NCBI GenBank assembly: GCA_963821095.1
Contig: CAWGCJ010000002.1
Coordinates: forward strand, 565,654-629,653
DNA length: 64,000 bases
Direction: 5' to 3'
Source of the DNA: CAVPHV01 sp963821095
Lineage (GTDB): Bacteria > Actinomycetota > Acidimicrobiia > Spongiisociales > UBA5794
The notes under the pieces were generated by a model. That model saw nothing but the letters and a program-made list of their open reading frames with translations. It was not told the DNA's origin and ran no database searches. The number at the start of each line of letters is the position of its first letter. The first letter of the stretch is position 1. Below are positions 47,140 to 57,129 of this stretch, piece by piece. A program made the translations under genes and the position numbers.

Positions 47140-48419
47140 TGGGCGCCAAAGCCGCTGAGGACGGTCCACACCGACCGACCCAAGATCTGCATGTCCAACC
47201 ACGGGGACATGTGCTTCACGTAGTACAGGTCGTACGTGAGCTTCTCGATGGTGTCGGCTTCGTCATCGGCGTAGCCGTAATTGACCTGGGCCCAGCCGGT
47301 CACCCCCGGCCGCACGATGGTGCGGTAGGCGTAGAACGGAATCGACTGCTCGAAGATCTCGGTGAACTCGGGTCGCTCCGGCCGCGGGCCGACGAGGCTG
47401 AGATCACCCTTGAGCACGTTGAGCAGCTGCGGAATCTCATCGATTCTGAAGCGGCGCAACACCCGGCCGACTCGAGTGAGCCGATCGTCACCGACGGCCG
47501 CAAACTGCGGGCCGTGGCGTTCGGCGTCGAGCACCATCGTCCTGAACTTGTAGAGCGTGAACAACTCACCACCCCGGCCGACCCGACGCTGCCGGTAGAT
47601 GGCGGGCCCTCTGGAGTCCACTTTGACGGCCACCGTGATCAACGCCCCCATCACAGCCCAGACCGGGGCGGTGATGACGGTGAGCAGAATGTCGAAGAAT
47701 CGCTTGAAGGGCGCGTATTCGTTCCGTGAGACCGGAGCCGACAACTCCCAGCCTTCTGCCAGGTGCACCATCGGGAGTCGCCCGGTGTATTCCTCATACA
47801 CCGTGGACAGCGGACTCACCGGATACCCCGCCAGATTCCACGAAGAAACGAACTGTGCCATCTGGTCGGACATCACCGGGCGAAGATCGACCACCAGGGT
47901 CACATCCGCCTCGGGATTCGACGGCGGATCGCCCGCCGGGTCGTACACCGCGAGCACGTCGGCGTGAGCTGCGCTGCGCAAATCATCGGCGAGGCTCTTC
48001 TCGCCCGTGACAAGAATCAGCCGTTCCGTCCAAGGGCGGCGACGCCGCAGGGCACGATGGCCCAGGGCACCTATCAGGAACACACCAAACGTGTAGGCGA
48101 GGAAGGTCCGGGAGAAATAGAAGTCGCGGGCAATGACGAGGCCCGCCGCGGTGAACGCTGCGGTGAAACCGACAATGGCAATGGCACGCCCATATGAGGG
48201 CCGGGGTGCTCCCTGGGCCCACATGCGCAGACTTCCGTACGACCCAATCAGCAGGCCCCCCACCCCAAGCGCGAGCAAGGGCCAGATCGAAGCCCCGCCG
48301 GGGGGATTGGCTTCCCACGGCAGCGGAGACCCGAACACAACCAGCGACGCGACCACGAAGCCGAGAACCAGGGCTACCAGGTCACTGATCAGAACCGAGA
48401 GCAAGAAGCGTCTGCGCAT
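47136..48419 (-). CDS. Polyprenyl glycosylphosphotransferase (initiating sugar transferase, WcaJ/CpsE-like)
   Basis: 427 residues with four or five N-terminal membrane helices, a central Rossmann-like region (LILVTGEKSLADDLRSAAHA) and the catalytic bacterial sugar-transferase domain: APFKRFFDILLTVITAPVWA (reentrant helix), VGRGGELFTLYKFRTMVLDA and RFRIDEIPQLLNVLKGDLSL, SLVGPRPERPEF. It transfers a sugar-phosphate to undecaprenyl phosphate, starting a surface polysaccharide. TATTCT lies 11 nt before the ATG, leaving only a very short leader. Overlaps the GT2 gene by GTGA. Other polysaccharide genes are not in this window. Confidence 0.93.
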   Translation of the reverse strand: MRRRFLLSVLISDLVALVLGFVVASLVVFGSPLPWEANPPGGASIWPLLALGVGGLLIGSYGSLRMWAQGAPRPSYGRAIAIVGFTAAFTAAGLVIARDFYFSRTFLAYTFGVFLIGALGHRALRRRRPWTERLILVTGEKSLADDLRSAAHADVLAVYDPAGDPPSNPEADVTLVVDLRPVMSDQMAQFVSSWNLAGYPVSPLSTVYEEYTGRLPMVHLAEGWELSAPVSRNEYAPFKRFFDILLTVITAPVWAVMGALITVAVKVDSRGPAIYRQRRVGRGGELFTLYKFRTMVLDAERHGPQFAAVGDDRLTRVGRVLRRFRIDEIPQLLNVLKGDLSLVGPRPERPEFTEIFEQSIPFYAYRTIVRPGVTGWAQVNYGYADDEADTIEKLTYDLYYVKHMSPWLDMQILGRSVWTVLSGFGAQ

Positions 48420-48501
48420 CAGTGTTCGGAAGAATACCGCGGCAGGAAGGGATTGGGTTCACAAACGCGACGCCACCCCTTCGCCGGCGGGCTGTTTCCG
48501 C

Positions 48502-48507
48502 TACGCT
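48502..48507 (+). promoter_or_regulatory. -10 element for leaderless SRPBCC gene transcript
   Basis: TACGCT ends 7 nt before the ATG at 48515; no Shine-Dalgarno is present. Confidence 0.45.
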
Positions 48508-48514
48508 CCCTCCG

Positions 48515-48958
48515 ATGCCCCGGGCCACATTCACTCACGAAGTCACCGTCCACCGCTCCATGCAACATGTGTGGAAGCGGCTCCAGGACGCGGACACGTA
48601 CGCCAACATAGGACCGGTTGAGAAGGTGTGGGATCCGGTCCACGATGACGACGGCGTCTTGCAGCAGTACACGTGGAGCACCACCGTTGGGCGTAAGCCG
48701 TACGAGGGTTCGGCCCGAACGGTCGAGGCCCACAATCCTTCCTACCTCAAGATGGACCTCGACGCCGGTGAGGTTGCCGGATCCCTGGCCACCGCCCTGG
48801 AGGCCGTCACCGACGAGGTCACGAACCTCGCCGTGACTCTCGAGATCATTTCGAAGGGCACGCTCTCGACGTTGTTCTTCCCCGTGATCTCAGACGCGGT
48901 CGGGCGGGGCCTGCCGGAACAGGTCGAGACGTTCGCCGGCGCCATCGACCAGGATTGA
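48515..48958 (+). CDS. SRPBCC (START/polyketide-cyclase-like) protein
   Basis: 147 residues with the helix-grip fold: FTHEVTVHRSMQHVWKRLQD (first strand and helix), DADTYANIGPVEKVWDPVHD, LQQYTWSTTVGRKPYEGSAR, MDLDAGEVAGSLATALEAVT and a long C-terminal helix. Such proteins bind hydrophobic ligands. A second SRPBCC gene lies about 1.8 kb downstream, beyond the M23 peptidase; the two are only distantly alike. Ligand unknown. Confidence 0.8.
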   Translation: MPRATFTHEVTVHRSMQHVWKRLQDADTYANIGPVEKVWDPVHDDDGVLQQYTWSTTVGRKPYEGSARTVEAHNPSYLKMDLDAGEVAGSLATALEAVTDEVTNLAVTLEIISKGTLSTLFFPVISDAVGRGLPEQVETFAGAIDQD

Positions 48959-49017
48959 CCGGCATTCCATGTCCCAGATAATGGGGCGGCTCGCTTTCGC
49001 TTAGTGCCCAGAACGCC

Positions 49018-49023
49018 TAGCCT
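49018..49023 (+). promoter_or_regulatory. -10 element for leaderless M23-peptidase transcript
   Basis: TAGCCT ends 7 nt before the GTG at 49031, without Shine-Dalgarno. It supports that start. Confidence 0.45.
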
Positions 49024-49030
49024 GTCACCT

Positions 49031-50134
49031 GTGAAAGGCGAACGCTGGCGCAACCGCCTCGTGCTGCTTCTTTCCCTGGTCACCTTGCTGAGTGTGCTCG
49101 GGGTAACAGGCGCGTCCGGACAGTCCGAAGAGGACGTGGAACGTGCCAAGCAAGCTCGTGATGCGGCATATGAGGAACTGAAACGGGTCAACCTTCGGCT
49201 CGAAGCCGCGGTGGAGCACTACGAGGAGCTGTGGGCCGAGCGCAGCGTCGTTGAGCACCGCCTCGACGTCCTCGACGTGCAGATCACCCGCGATGCCGGT
49301 GAGGCAGATGAGCTCAGCGATGCGGCCCGGGCCCTTGTCATCGAGGCATACGTGAACGGCAGCGCCGGCGAAGTGAGCACCGCGCTCGGCGCCGAGTCGA
49401 TTCAAGACCTCGTCAACGGGCAGGCTCTGCTCGAGCGGACCAATGCAATCAGCGTCGCCACCCTGGACCGTCTCGATGCTGTGTCGCGTGAACTCGATCG
49501 CCTCACGGAGGAACTCGACGTAGACCGAGCCAGGCTGGTCGAGCTCCAAGCCGAGTCAGCGGCCGCGGTCGATGAGATGACGGCTTTGTACGCAGAAGCC
49601 GAGGCCTACGCCGCCCGCCAGGACGATGCCGCCAAAGAAGCACAGAAGCTGTGGGAGGCGGAACTCGCCAGACGCCGGGCGGCAGAAGAAGCGGCCGCTA
49701 AACGCAGAAGCGATTCAGGCGCCGGCCGGATTGGTGGACTCGTCTGCCCGATCGGTAACCCGCATTGGTACCGCAACGACTGGGGCAACCCACGTTCCGG
49801 TGGACGTACCCACAAGGGCACCGACATCTTCGCCCCACGTGGGGTGCCGGTGTATGCGACTATTAGCGGAACCCTCCGCACCCGCAGCGGCGGTCTTGGC
49901 GGTATCGCATTGTGGCTCAGCGGTAGCGACGGCAACTCGTACTACTTCGCTCACCTCGACCGCTTCGCCGGCGGTATCAGCAACGGCACCCGAGTGAGCC
50001 AGGGCCAGGTCATCGCCTACGTCGGCAACTCCGGCAACGCCCGCGGTGGCGCCACCCACTTGCACTTCCAACAGCACCCCGGTGGCGGCAACCCGATCAA
50101 CCCCTACCCCACCCTGGTCAGCGTCTGCGGCTAG
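49031..50134 (+). CDS. Secreted M23 peptidase with coiled coil (EnvC/NlpD-like)
   Basis: 367 residues. A signal peptide (NRLVLLLSLVTLLSVLGVTG) is followed by a long coiled coil (AKQARDAAYEELKRVNLRLE and the stretch to about residue 235) and a C-terminal LytM domain: NPRSGGRTHKGTDIFAPRGV with the H-x(3)-D zinc ligands, and GGATHLHFQQHPGGG with HLH. With all zinc ligands present it should be a peptidoglycan endopeptidase and not a degenerate activator; the architecture is otherwise that of divisome amidase activators such as EnvC. Leaderless promoter. Confidence 0.92.
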   Translation: MKGERWRNRLVLLLSLVTLLSVLGVTGASGQSEEDVERAKQARDAAYEELKRVNLRLEAAVEHYEELWAERSVVEHRLDVLDVQITRDAGEADELSDAARALVIEAYVNGSAGEVSTALGAESIQDLVNGQALLERTNAISVATLDRLDAVSRELDRLTEELDVDRARLVELQAESAAAVDEMTALYAEAEAYAARQDDAAKEAQKLWEAELARRRAAEEAAAKRRSDSGAGRIGGLVCPIGNPHWYRNDWGNPRSGGRTHKGTDIFAPRGVPVYATISGTLRTRSGGLGGIALWLSGSDGNSYYFAHLDRFAGGISNGTRVSQGQVIAYVGNSGNARGGATHLHFQQHPGGGNPINPYPTLVSVCG

Positions 50135-50332
50135 CGCGGGTGTTGCACCGTAGGACGCCCCGTCGCTGACTCCACGGCAAACCTCAACTGGCGTTGGCCA
50201 ACGACCTCCTAAACGCCGGCCGGCTTGGCACGTACCGCCAGGACGTCGAAGAGTCGGACAATGCCACGCAAGATTGACGGGAATGACGCAAGCCGGCCCA
50301 GGGTTGCCCCTCCTACGACGGAAGGGACGCAG

Positions 50333-50782
50333 TTGCCAGAGTTCACCATGACTCGTCAGATCGATGCCCCGGTGGAAACCGTGTGGGAAGTGCTTCGAGA
50401 CTTCGGAGACATCCAACGCTGGAGTCCGGGCGTCACCCACTCGAACCTGACCTCCGAAGGCCCCGTGACCGAAGGGTCCACCCGACACTGCGACTTCGCT
50501 CCGTTTGGCGGTGTCAACGAACGGATCGAACGCTACGAACCAAACGCCCGCCTGACGGTGGATCTCTACGAGACTTTCAAGCTGCCGATCTCCGGCGCCG
50601 TCGCCGACTTCAAGATTGCCCCCAATGACAACGGCACTGAGTTGACGCTCCACTACAGCTACACGCTCAACCGGATGGGACGCGTGGCGAAGAGCTATAC
50701 CGACAAGCAGCTGCGCAAGGGCATCGGCGGTTTGGCGAAGGGTTTGCAGCAAGAGAGCGAGCGCATCGCAACGAGCGCCTGA
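50333..50782 (+). CDS. SRPBCC-family protein
   Basis: About 149 residues of helix-grip fold: TRQIDAPVETVWEVLRDFGD, IQRWSPGVTHSNLTSEGPVT, STRHCDFAPFGGVNERIERY, ISGAVADFKIAPNDNGTELT and a C-terminal helix (SYTDKQLRKGIGGLAKGLQQ). The start is placed at the TTG at 50333, which GAAGGGA precedes; an ATG at 50348 and an ATG at 50225 are alternatives. The region 50225-50332 has no recognisable protein character. Polyketide-cyclase-like ligand binding is inferred from fold only. Confidence 0.8.
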   Translation: MPEFTMTRQIDAPVETVWEVLRDFGDIQRWSPGVTHSNLTSEGPVTEGSTRHCDFAPFGGVNERIERYEPNARLTVDLYETFKLPISGAVADFKIAPNDNGTELTLHYSYTLNRMGRVAKSYTDKQLRKGIGGLAKGLQQESERIATSA

Positions 50783-50802
50783 ACGGCGGCCGTCTGTGAT
50801 GA

Positions 50803-51060
50803 CTACCGAAGGGTGCCCGTGGTCGTAACCACCGGTGACGCCCCAACCCAGGCCTGCCAGCGAGCAGTTGCGTCTCCTTGCGAATAGCTGGATCCTTCAT
50901 CAAGCGGCAAGGGAGTCGAGTGCTCACTGCACCACGACATGCCGGCCCGTTCCACCGCGCCACTGCGCTTGCAGACAACGCACGACGACCCGGACGATTC
51001 CGCACGAGCCATGTCGAGGTACTTTGGATCCGTGACTATGCCGTACAACACCGAGGTCAT
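50803..51060 (-). CDS. Hypothetical small protein with CxxC...CxxH pattern
   Basis: 85 residues from an ATG at 51060. A cysteine-rich centre (SSCVVCKRSGAVERAGMSWC followed by SEH) has C-x2-C-x14-C-x2-H spacing, which could bind zinc. No Shine-Dalgarno or convincing family match is seen, and there is no independent support, so this may be a chance frame. Confidence 0.25.
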   Translation of the reverse strand: MTSVLYGIVTDPKYLDMARAESSGSSCVVCKRSGAVERAGMSWCSEHSTPLPLDEGSSYSQGDATARWQAWVGASPVVTTTGTLR

Positions 51061-51458
51061 GGCTGGCACCTCCGCGGATAGACGATCGCAATAATCTGGC
51101 GAGGGCATCGAGTGGCCAATCGGAAGGCCCGACGCCCAACCGGAAACGAGCGACCAAACCCGACACAAGGCAGATTCGCGCCTTCGCGTATCTCACGCAT
51201 ATCAAGGATATCGGCATGGCCGATGTCTCGGGGAGAGGGTGGTTTCAAATACGCGCGCTTGCACTAGTCATGAGACAGATGCCCCCGGGACGGCGGTCAA
51301 GAGCGACGCTGGTGGGCCGACGGGTGGCGGGCGACACGCCGTAGCCAAGTACAGATCGTCAAGTCGCTCGAATCGGGGAGCCCCATCATTCCCCCAGCCA
51401 CCGCGGTTGACCTCGGCTGACTCGTGCTCAGCACTCGGATCGGACCGACGAGCGAGCT
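51061..51458. other. Intergenic stretch without recognisable gene
   Basis: No frame here carries convincing protein character on either strand, and I see no tRNA-like T-loop, CRISPR repeat or IS end. It lies between the SRPBCC gene and the atpC end of the ATP synthase operon. A decayed gene cannot be excluded. Confidence 0.4.
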
Positions 51459-51468
51459 CTAGAGCTCG
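51453..51468. repeat. 16-bp perfect palindrome across the atpC stop codon
   Basis: CGAGCTCTAGAGCTCG reads the same on both strands and contains the atpC TAG (51461-51459). It could fold into a hairpin in the mRNA at the operon end. No U-tract follows. Confidence 0.45.
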
Positions 51469-51791
51469 GTCTGTTCTAGGGAGCGGAGCTCTTGGGCGAG
51501 ACGCATCGCCTCGTCGCGGCCACCTTCGGTGATCTCGGCCCGGTCGGTGAGCAGCGTGACCTGATTCTGGAATATCTGGAGGAACCCGCCGTGGATCCCG
51601 ACCGTGGTGGTGACCCCATCGGTGCCTTGGATCTCGACTGCGCCCGTTGCGAGCGCCGACATCGACGGCTCGTGATCCGCCAGGATCCCGATTTCACCCT
51701 CGGTGGTGCGGGCCGACAAGAAGGCGGCCTCCCCCGACCAGATGATGGCCTCAGGGGTGACGACGTCGACCGTGAACGCTTTGCCTGCCAT
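51459..51791 (-). CDS. atpC: ATP synthase F1 epsilon subunit
   Basis: 110 residues. The beta-sandwich includes FTVDVVTPEAIIWSGEAAFL, ARTTEGEIGILADHEPSMSA and TVGIHGGFLQIFQNQVTLLT, the usual epsilon pattern; a short C-terminal helix follows (RDEAMRLAQELRSLEQTEL). The C-terminal domain is shorter than in E. coli, as is common in actinobacteria, so its inhibitory hairpin is reduced. Its start overlaps the atpD stop. Last gene of the operon. Confidence 0.95.
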   Translation of the reverse strand: MAGKAFTVDVVTPEAIIWSGEAAFLSARTTEGEIGILADHEPSMSALATGAVEIQGTDGVTTTVGIHGGFLQIFQNQVTLLTDRAEITEGGRDEAMRLAQELRSLEQTEL

Positions 51792-53215
51792 CAGGCGTTC
51801 TCCATCTCCTTGGCCTTCGCCTTGGCTTCGTCGGCACCGCCGACCATGTAGAAGGCCTGCTCCGGTAGATAGTCGAGCTCGCCATCGAGCAAGGCCTTGA
51901 AGGAGGCAATCGTCTCGTCGAGCGATGTGTAGACACCAGGCTGACCCGTGAACGCCTCGGCCACGAACATCGGCTGCGACAGGAAGCGCTGGATGCGCCG
52001 AGCCCGCGAGACGATGAGCTTGTCATCCTCGGACAGCTCATCGATGCCGAGAATGGCGATGATGTCCTGCAGGTCCTTGTAGCGCTGCAGCACCTGCTGC
52101 ACGTCGGTGGCGACTGCATAGTGCTCGGCGCCAACGATCTGTGGATCGAGAGCCCGACTGGTCGAGTCGAGCGGATCCACCGCCGGATAGATGCCGATTG
52201 CGGTCAACGGCCGGGACAGCACCGTGGTGGCGTCGAGGTGGGCGAACGCAGTGTGTGGCGCCGGGTCGGTGATGTCATCGGCCGGCACGTAGATGGCTTG
52301 CATCGAGGTGATTGAGCGGCCCTTCAGCGACGTGATCCGCTCCTGGAGAGCGCCCATCTCGCCGGCGAGCGTCGGCTGGTAGCCCACCGCCGACGGCATC
52401 CGGCCCAGGAGCGTGGAGACCTCGGAGCCGGCCTGGGTGAACCGGAAGATGTTGTCGACGAACAGCAGCACGTCCTGGCGCTGGACGTCACGGAAGTACT
52501 CGGCCATGGTCAGCGCCGAAAGCGCCACACGAAGCCGCACCCCGGGGGGCTCGTCCATCTGCCCGAATACCAGCGCCGCCTTGTCGATGACGCCGGACTC
52601 CTTCATCTCGAGGAAAAGGTCGTTGCCCTCACGGGTCCGCTCCCCGACACCAGCGAACACCGAAACGCCGCCGTGCTGGGTGGCGACCCGGTTGATCATC
52701 TCCTGGATGAGCACCGTCTTGCCAACCCCGGCACCACCGAACAGGCCGATCTTGCCGCCCTGGAGATATGGCGAGAGCAGATCGATGACCTTGATGCCGG
52801 TCTCGAACATCTCCTTGGTCGGCTGCACATCCTCGTACGCAGGCGCCGCCCGGTGAATCGGCCACCAGTCGCCGGTAAATTCGAGGTCGGGTGCGTCGAG
52901 GGCCACTCCCCAGGCGTTGAAGATGTGGCCGAGGGTCTGGTCACCCACCGGAACCTGAATCTCTTGACCGGTATTGACCACGGTGGCGCCGCGCACGATA
53001 CCGTCGGTGGGTGCCATGGCGATTGCCCGCACCTTGTTGTGGCCGAGGTGCTGCGCGACCTCGCATACGACCACCTTGGTCTCGCCTTCGAGTTCGAACT
53101 CGACGTGCAGCGCATACAGAATCTCGGGAAGGGCATGGGGCGGAAACTCCACGTCGACGACGGGGCCTGCCACCTTGACGATGCGGCCCAGGGCCGGTGT
53201 GGTTGTCGTGGTCAC
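51791..53215 (-). CDS. atpD: ATP synthase F1 beta subunit
   Basis: 474 residues. The catalytic subunit has the P-loop GLFGGAGVGKTVLIQEMINR, the catalytic Glu region FAGVGERTREGNDLFLEMKE, the DELSEED-equivalent DELSEDDKLIVSRARR and LLFVDNIFRFTQAGSEVSTL. It starts TTTTTPALGRIVKVAGPVVD. Full length and intact. Forms the F1 hexamer with AtpA. Overlaps atpC by one base and follows atpG. Confidence 0.98.
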   Translation of the reverse strand: MTTTTTPALGRIVKVAGPVVDVEFPPHALPEILYALHVEFELEGETKVVVCEVAQHLGHNKVRAIAMAPTDGIVRGATVVNTGQEIQVPVGDQTLGHIFNAWGVALDAPDLEFTGDWWPIHRAAPAYEDVQPTKEMFETGIKVIDLLSPYLQGGKIGLFGGAGVGKTVLIQEMINRVATQHGGVSVFAGVGERTREGNDLFLEMKESGVIDKAALVFGQMDEPPGVRLRVALSALTMAEYFRDVQRQDVLLFVDNIFRFTQAGSEVSTLLGRMPSAVGYQPTLAGEMGALQERITSLKGRSITSMQAIYVPADDITDPAPHTAFAHLDATTVLSRPLTAIGIYPAVDPLDSTSRALDPQIVGAEHYAVATDVQQVLQRYKDLQDIIAILGIDELSEDDKLIVSRARRIQRFLSQPMFVAEAFTGQPGVYTSLDETIASFKALLDGELDYLPEQAFYMVGGADEAKAKAKEMENA

Positions 53216-53274
53216 TCTCTCTGCTCCCTACGGTTCCGTTGTTCTTCTCGTTCTTGATGACTGGCCGCGGCGGG

Positions 53275-54153
53275 CTATCCGCCGCTCAACGCCTCTGCGC
53301 CGCCGACGATCTCAGAGATCTCGGTAGTGATTTCCGCCTGGCGGGCCTGGTTCGCTTCTCGGGTCAGGATTCTCGTGAGTTCCTCGGCGTTCTCCGTTGC
53401 TGCTTTCATCGCTCGGCGCCGCGCTGCGTGTTCTGAGGCCGAGGCCTCGAGCAGGACGCTGAAGACGGTGCCTTCCAGGTAGCGTGGCAACAGCCTTCCC
53501 AGGATGGCTTCCGGTGACGGTTCGAACTCGTAGCCGACAACGGTGTCGGCGCCATCCGTCATCTCCGGCGGCTCGATCGGCAACAGCGGCCACCGCACCG
53601 GTGTCTGCGTCATCGCCGAGACATAGCGGGTGGTGAACACCTCGACCGAATCGACCGCACGCTCCTCGTAGTCGTTGAGCAGGATGTTGGCGACGGCGCG
53701 GGCGTCCCCGTACGTCGGCGTGTCCGTGACGCCGAGGAAGGAGTGCTCGATCTGATACTTGCGGTAACGGAAGTAACTCTGCGATTTCTTGCCGATCACA
53801 TACAGACGAACGTCACGGGCCTGATCTCGGTACTCGAGCAGTTGTCGTTCGGCGAGCCGCATGACATTGGTGTTGTAGCCGCCGGCGAGTCCCCGATCGG
53901 AGGTGACTACGACGACACCAATCGTTTTGACCTCGCGCGGTTCGAGCAGTGGGTGGGCGAGGCCGCCCGACGCCGCCGCAATGTTGCGGATGACGTCGGT
54001 CATCTTCCTGGTGTACGGCTGGGACTGGGAGACCCGGACCTGCGCCTTGGCGATTCGCGAGGTCGCGATCAACTCCATGGCGCGGGTGATCTTCATGGTC
54101 GACTGCACGCTCTTGATGCGCCGCCGGATCTGCCTGACTTCAGCCGATGCCAC
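53275..54153 (-). CDS. atpG: ATP synthase F1 gamma subunit
   Basis: 292 residues of the central rotor shaft. N-terminal helix QIRRRIKSVQSTMKITRAME and C-terminal helix MKAATENAEELTRILTREAN are the conserved coiled-coil regions; the central domain reads IGVVVVTSDRGLAGGYNTNV. Slightly longer than the E. coli protein; actinobacterial gamma subunits often carry insertions. It lies between atpA and atpD with short gaps. Confidence 0.96.
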   Translation of the reverse strand: MASAEVRQIRRRIKSVQSTMKITRAMELIATSRIAKAQVRVSQSQPYTRKMTDVIRNIAAASGGLAHPLLEPREVKTIGVVVVTSDRGLAGGYNTNVMRLAERQLLEYRDQARDVRLYVIGKKSQSYFRYRKYQIEHSFLGVTDTPTYGDARAVANILLNDYEERAVDSVEVFTTRYVSAMTQTPVRWPLLPIEPPEMTDGADTVVGYEFEPSPEAILGRLLPRYLEGTVFSVLLEASASEHAARRRAMKAATENAEELTRILTREANQARQAEITTEISEIVGGAEALSGG

Positions 54154-54159
54154 GGTTGT

Positions 54160-55683
<1,524 letters not shown>

Positions 55684-55686
55684 TCG

Positions 55687-56235
55687 CTATCCCCATGCCT
55701 CTCGCAAGTCTTGGAATCGGCTTCGCACCGACCCGTCAAATACGGTGTCGCCGACCTTGGCCACCACGCCGCCAAGGAGCGTCGGGTCGACGATCACCCG
55801 CGGCTTGATTCGCCGGCCCGTGGCCGCTGTCAGTTTCTCCGTCAGCCGGGCAAGGGTCGGCTCATCGAGCTCGATGGCCGTCCGCACCTCAGCGATCGTG
55901 TATTCCTCAGCTTCGGCGGCCATCGTCGCCATCCGTTCGGCAATCGCACCGAACTCCGCGATGCGGCCGGCGCCAATGAGCAGGTTGACCAGCGAGATGG
56001 TCACCGGCGAGGCCCGGCCGCCGAGGAGATCGTCAACGACCCCCTGTTTGCGCTCGAAGGGAACGAGCGGGTCACGCAGTGTGGCGCGCAACTCTTCGGA
56101 CTGCCCGAAAGCAGCTGCGACCCGGATCAATTCGTCCGACAGACCATCCGGATCGCCCTCAGCTCGAGCAACGTCGAGCATCGCAGCGGCATATCCATCG
56201 ATGCGCAATTCGCGACTGGTGGCTTCGTCGATCAT
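55687..56235 (-). CDS. atpH: ATP synthase F1 delta subunit
   Basis: 182 residues. The peripheral-stalk delta fold is shown by YAAAMLDVARAEGDPDGLSD near the start, LRATLRDPLVPFERKQGVVD and LLGGRASPVTISLVNLLIGA in the middle and VDPTLLGGVVAKVGDTVFDG (the conserved G-G-x-x-x-x-x-G-D-x-x-x-D-G motif) at the end. It connects F1 to AtpF. Not the fused b-delta form found in mycobacteria. Confidence 0.93.
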   Translation of the reverse strand: MIDEATSRELRIDGYAAAMLDVARAEGDPDGLSDELIRVAAAFGQSEELRATLRDPLVPFERKQGVVDDLLGGRASPVTISLVNLLIGAGRIAEFGAIAERMATMAAEAEEYTIAEVRTAIELDEPTLARLTEKLTAATGRRIKPRVIVDPTLLGGVVAKVGDTVFDGSVRSRFQDLREAWG

Positions 56236-56239
56236 CGTG

Positions 56240-56800
56240 TCAGCCCTCGGCTCCGCCTAGTTCTTCGATGTAGCGATCCACGAGCGCCCGCTGGGTCCCG
56301 GCGTCCATGCTGGAACCGACGACCTTCTCGGCCACGGCCAACGAGAGATCGGCGACCTCGCGTTTGATCTCGGCACCAGCGCGATCGCGCTCGGCGACGA
56401 TCTCTTCCTGAGCACGCGACTTGACGCCGCTGGCTTCCACCTCGGCCTTGGCGACGATGTCGGCCTTGACCGACTCACCGGCCTGCCGGGCTTCCTCAAC
56501 GATACGAGCCGCCTCTTCGCGGGCCCCGGCCAATTGCTGCCGGTAGTCATCACGAAGGCTCTCGGCCTCCGTCTTGGCCGCTTCAGCCGCATCGAGGTCA
56601 CCCTTGACCGCCTGCTGCCGGTTCTCCATCAACTCGGTGAATGCCGGTCCTGCCAGCTTCCAGATGAAGAAGAACACGATCGCGAAGGCAATCGCACCAG
56701 CGATCAGCTCGTTCCACACGGGAAGGAGCAGGTCGGTGCCTGACGCCTCTTCGGCACCATCTTCGGCCGCGAGGATCAGCGTTGCGAGCAAGTTCTGCAT
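56240..56800 (-). CDS. atpF: ATP synthase F0 b subunit
   Basis: 186 residues: one N-terminal membrane helix (LIAGAIAFAIVFFFIWKLAG) then a long charged coiled coil (NRQQAVKGDLDAAEAAKTEA, RREEAAR-type heptads to the C-terminus), the usual stator form. A signal-like N-terminal extension precedes the helix (MQNLLATLILAAEDGAEEAS). A homodimer of b is expected because only one b gene is present. Between atpE and atpH. Confidence 0.95.
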   Translation of the reverse strand: MQNLLATLILAAEDGAEEASGTDLLLPVWNELIAGAIAFAIVFFFIWKLAGPAFTELMENRQQAVKGDLDAAEAAKTEAESLRDDYRQQLAGAREEAARIVEEARQAGESVKADIVAKAEVEASGVKSRAQEEIVAERDRAGAEIKREVADLSLAVAEKVVGSSMDAGTQRALVDRYIEELGGAEG

Positions 56801-56809
56801 CGCCGCTCC

Positions 56810-57076
56810 CTACGCCAAGAAGAAGAGCACGAATCCAATGAGCGCAAGGGCCTCAGTGAAGGCGATGCCCAGGAACATCGTGGTTCGTACCATGCCGGCA
56901 GCCTCGGGCTGGCGGGCCATAGCCTGAACGGCGTTGCCTGCAACGATCCCGATGCCGACGCCCGGGCCGATGGCCGCAAGGCCGTAGCCGACGAGCGCCA
57001 GGGAGCCACTGATGTCTCCGGTGAGACCTCCGGTGGCTTCCTGCGCAAGGATCTGCACTGCAAGGAGTGCTTCCAT
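56810..57076 (-). CDS. atpE: ATP synthase F0 c subunit
   Basis: 88 residues, two membrane helices. The first has VGYGLAAIGPGVGIGIVAGN, the polar loop is ARQPEAAGM with the conserved Arg-Gln-Pro, and the second carries the proton-binding Glu in FLGIAFTEALALIGFVLFFL. There is no Gln in the first helix of the kind seen in sodium-binding rings, so a proton-driven ring is inferred. Target site of diarylquinolines in mycobacteria lies in this helix. Confidence 0.96.
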   Translation of the reverse strand: MEALLAVQILAQEATGGLTGDISGSLALVGYGLAAIGPGVGIGIVAGNAVQAMARQPEAAGMVRTTMFLGIAFTEALALIGFVLFFLA

Positions 57077-57129
57077 TCCGCTATTTCCTTTCTCGCTATG
57101 TCTGTCGGATCGACACTGTCAATTGAGAC

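Noticed and set aside
51361..51400. Possible tRNA remnant around CTCGAATCGGGGAGCCCC
   Set aside because: No T-loop GGTTCGAATCC, no matching acceptor stem and no anticodon arm could be built.
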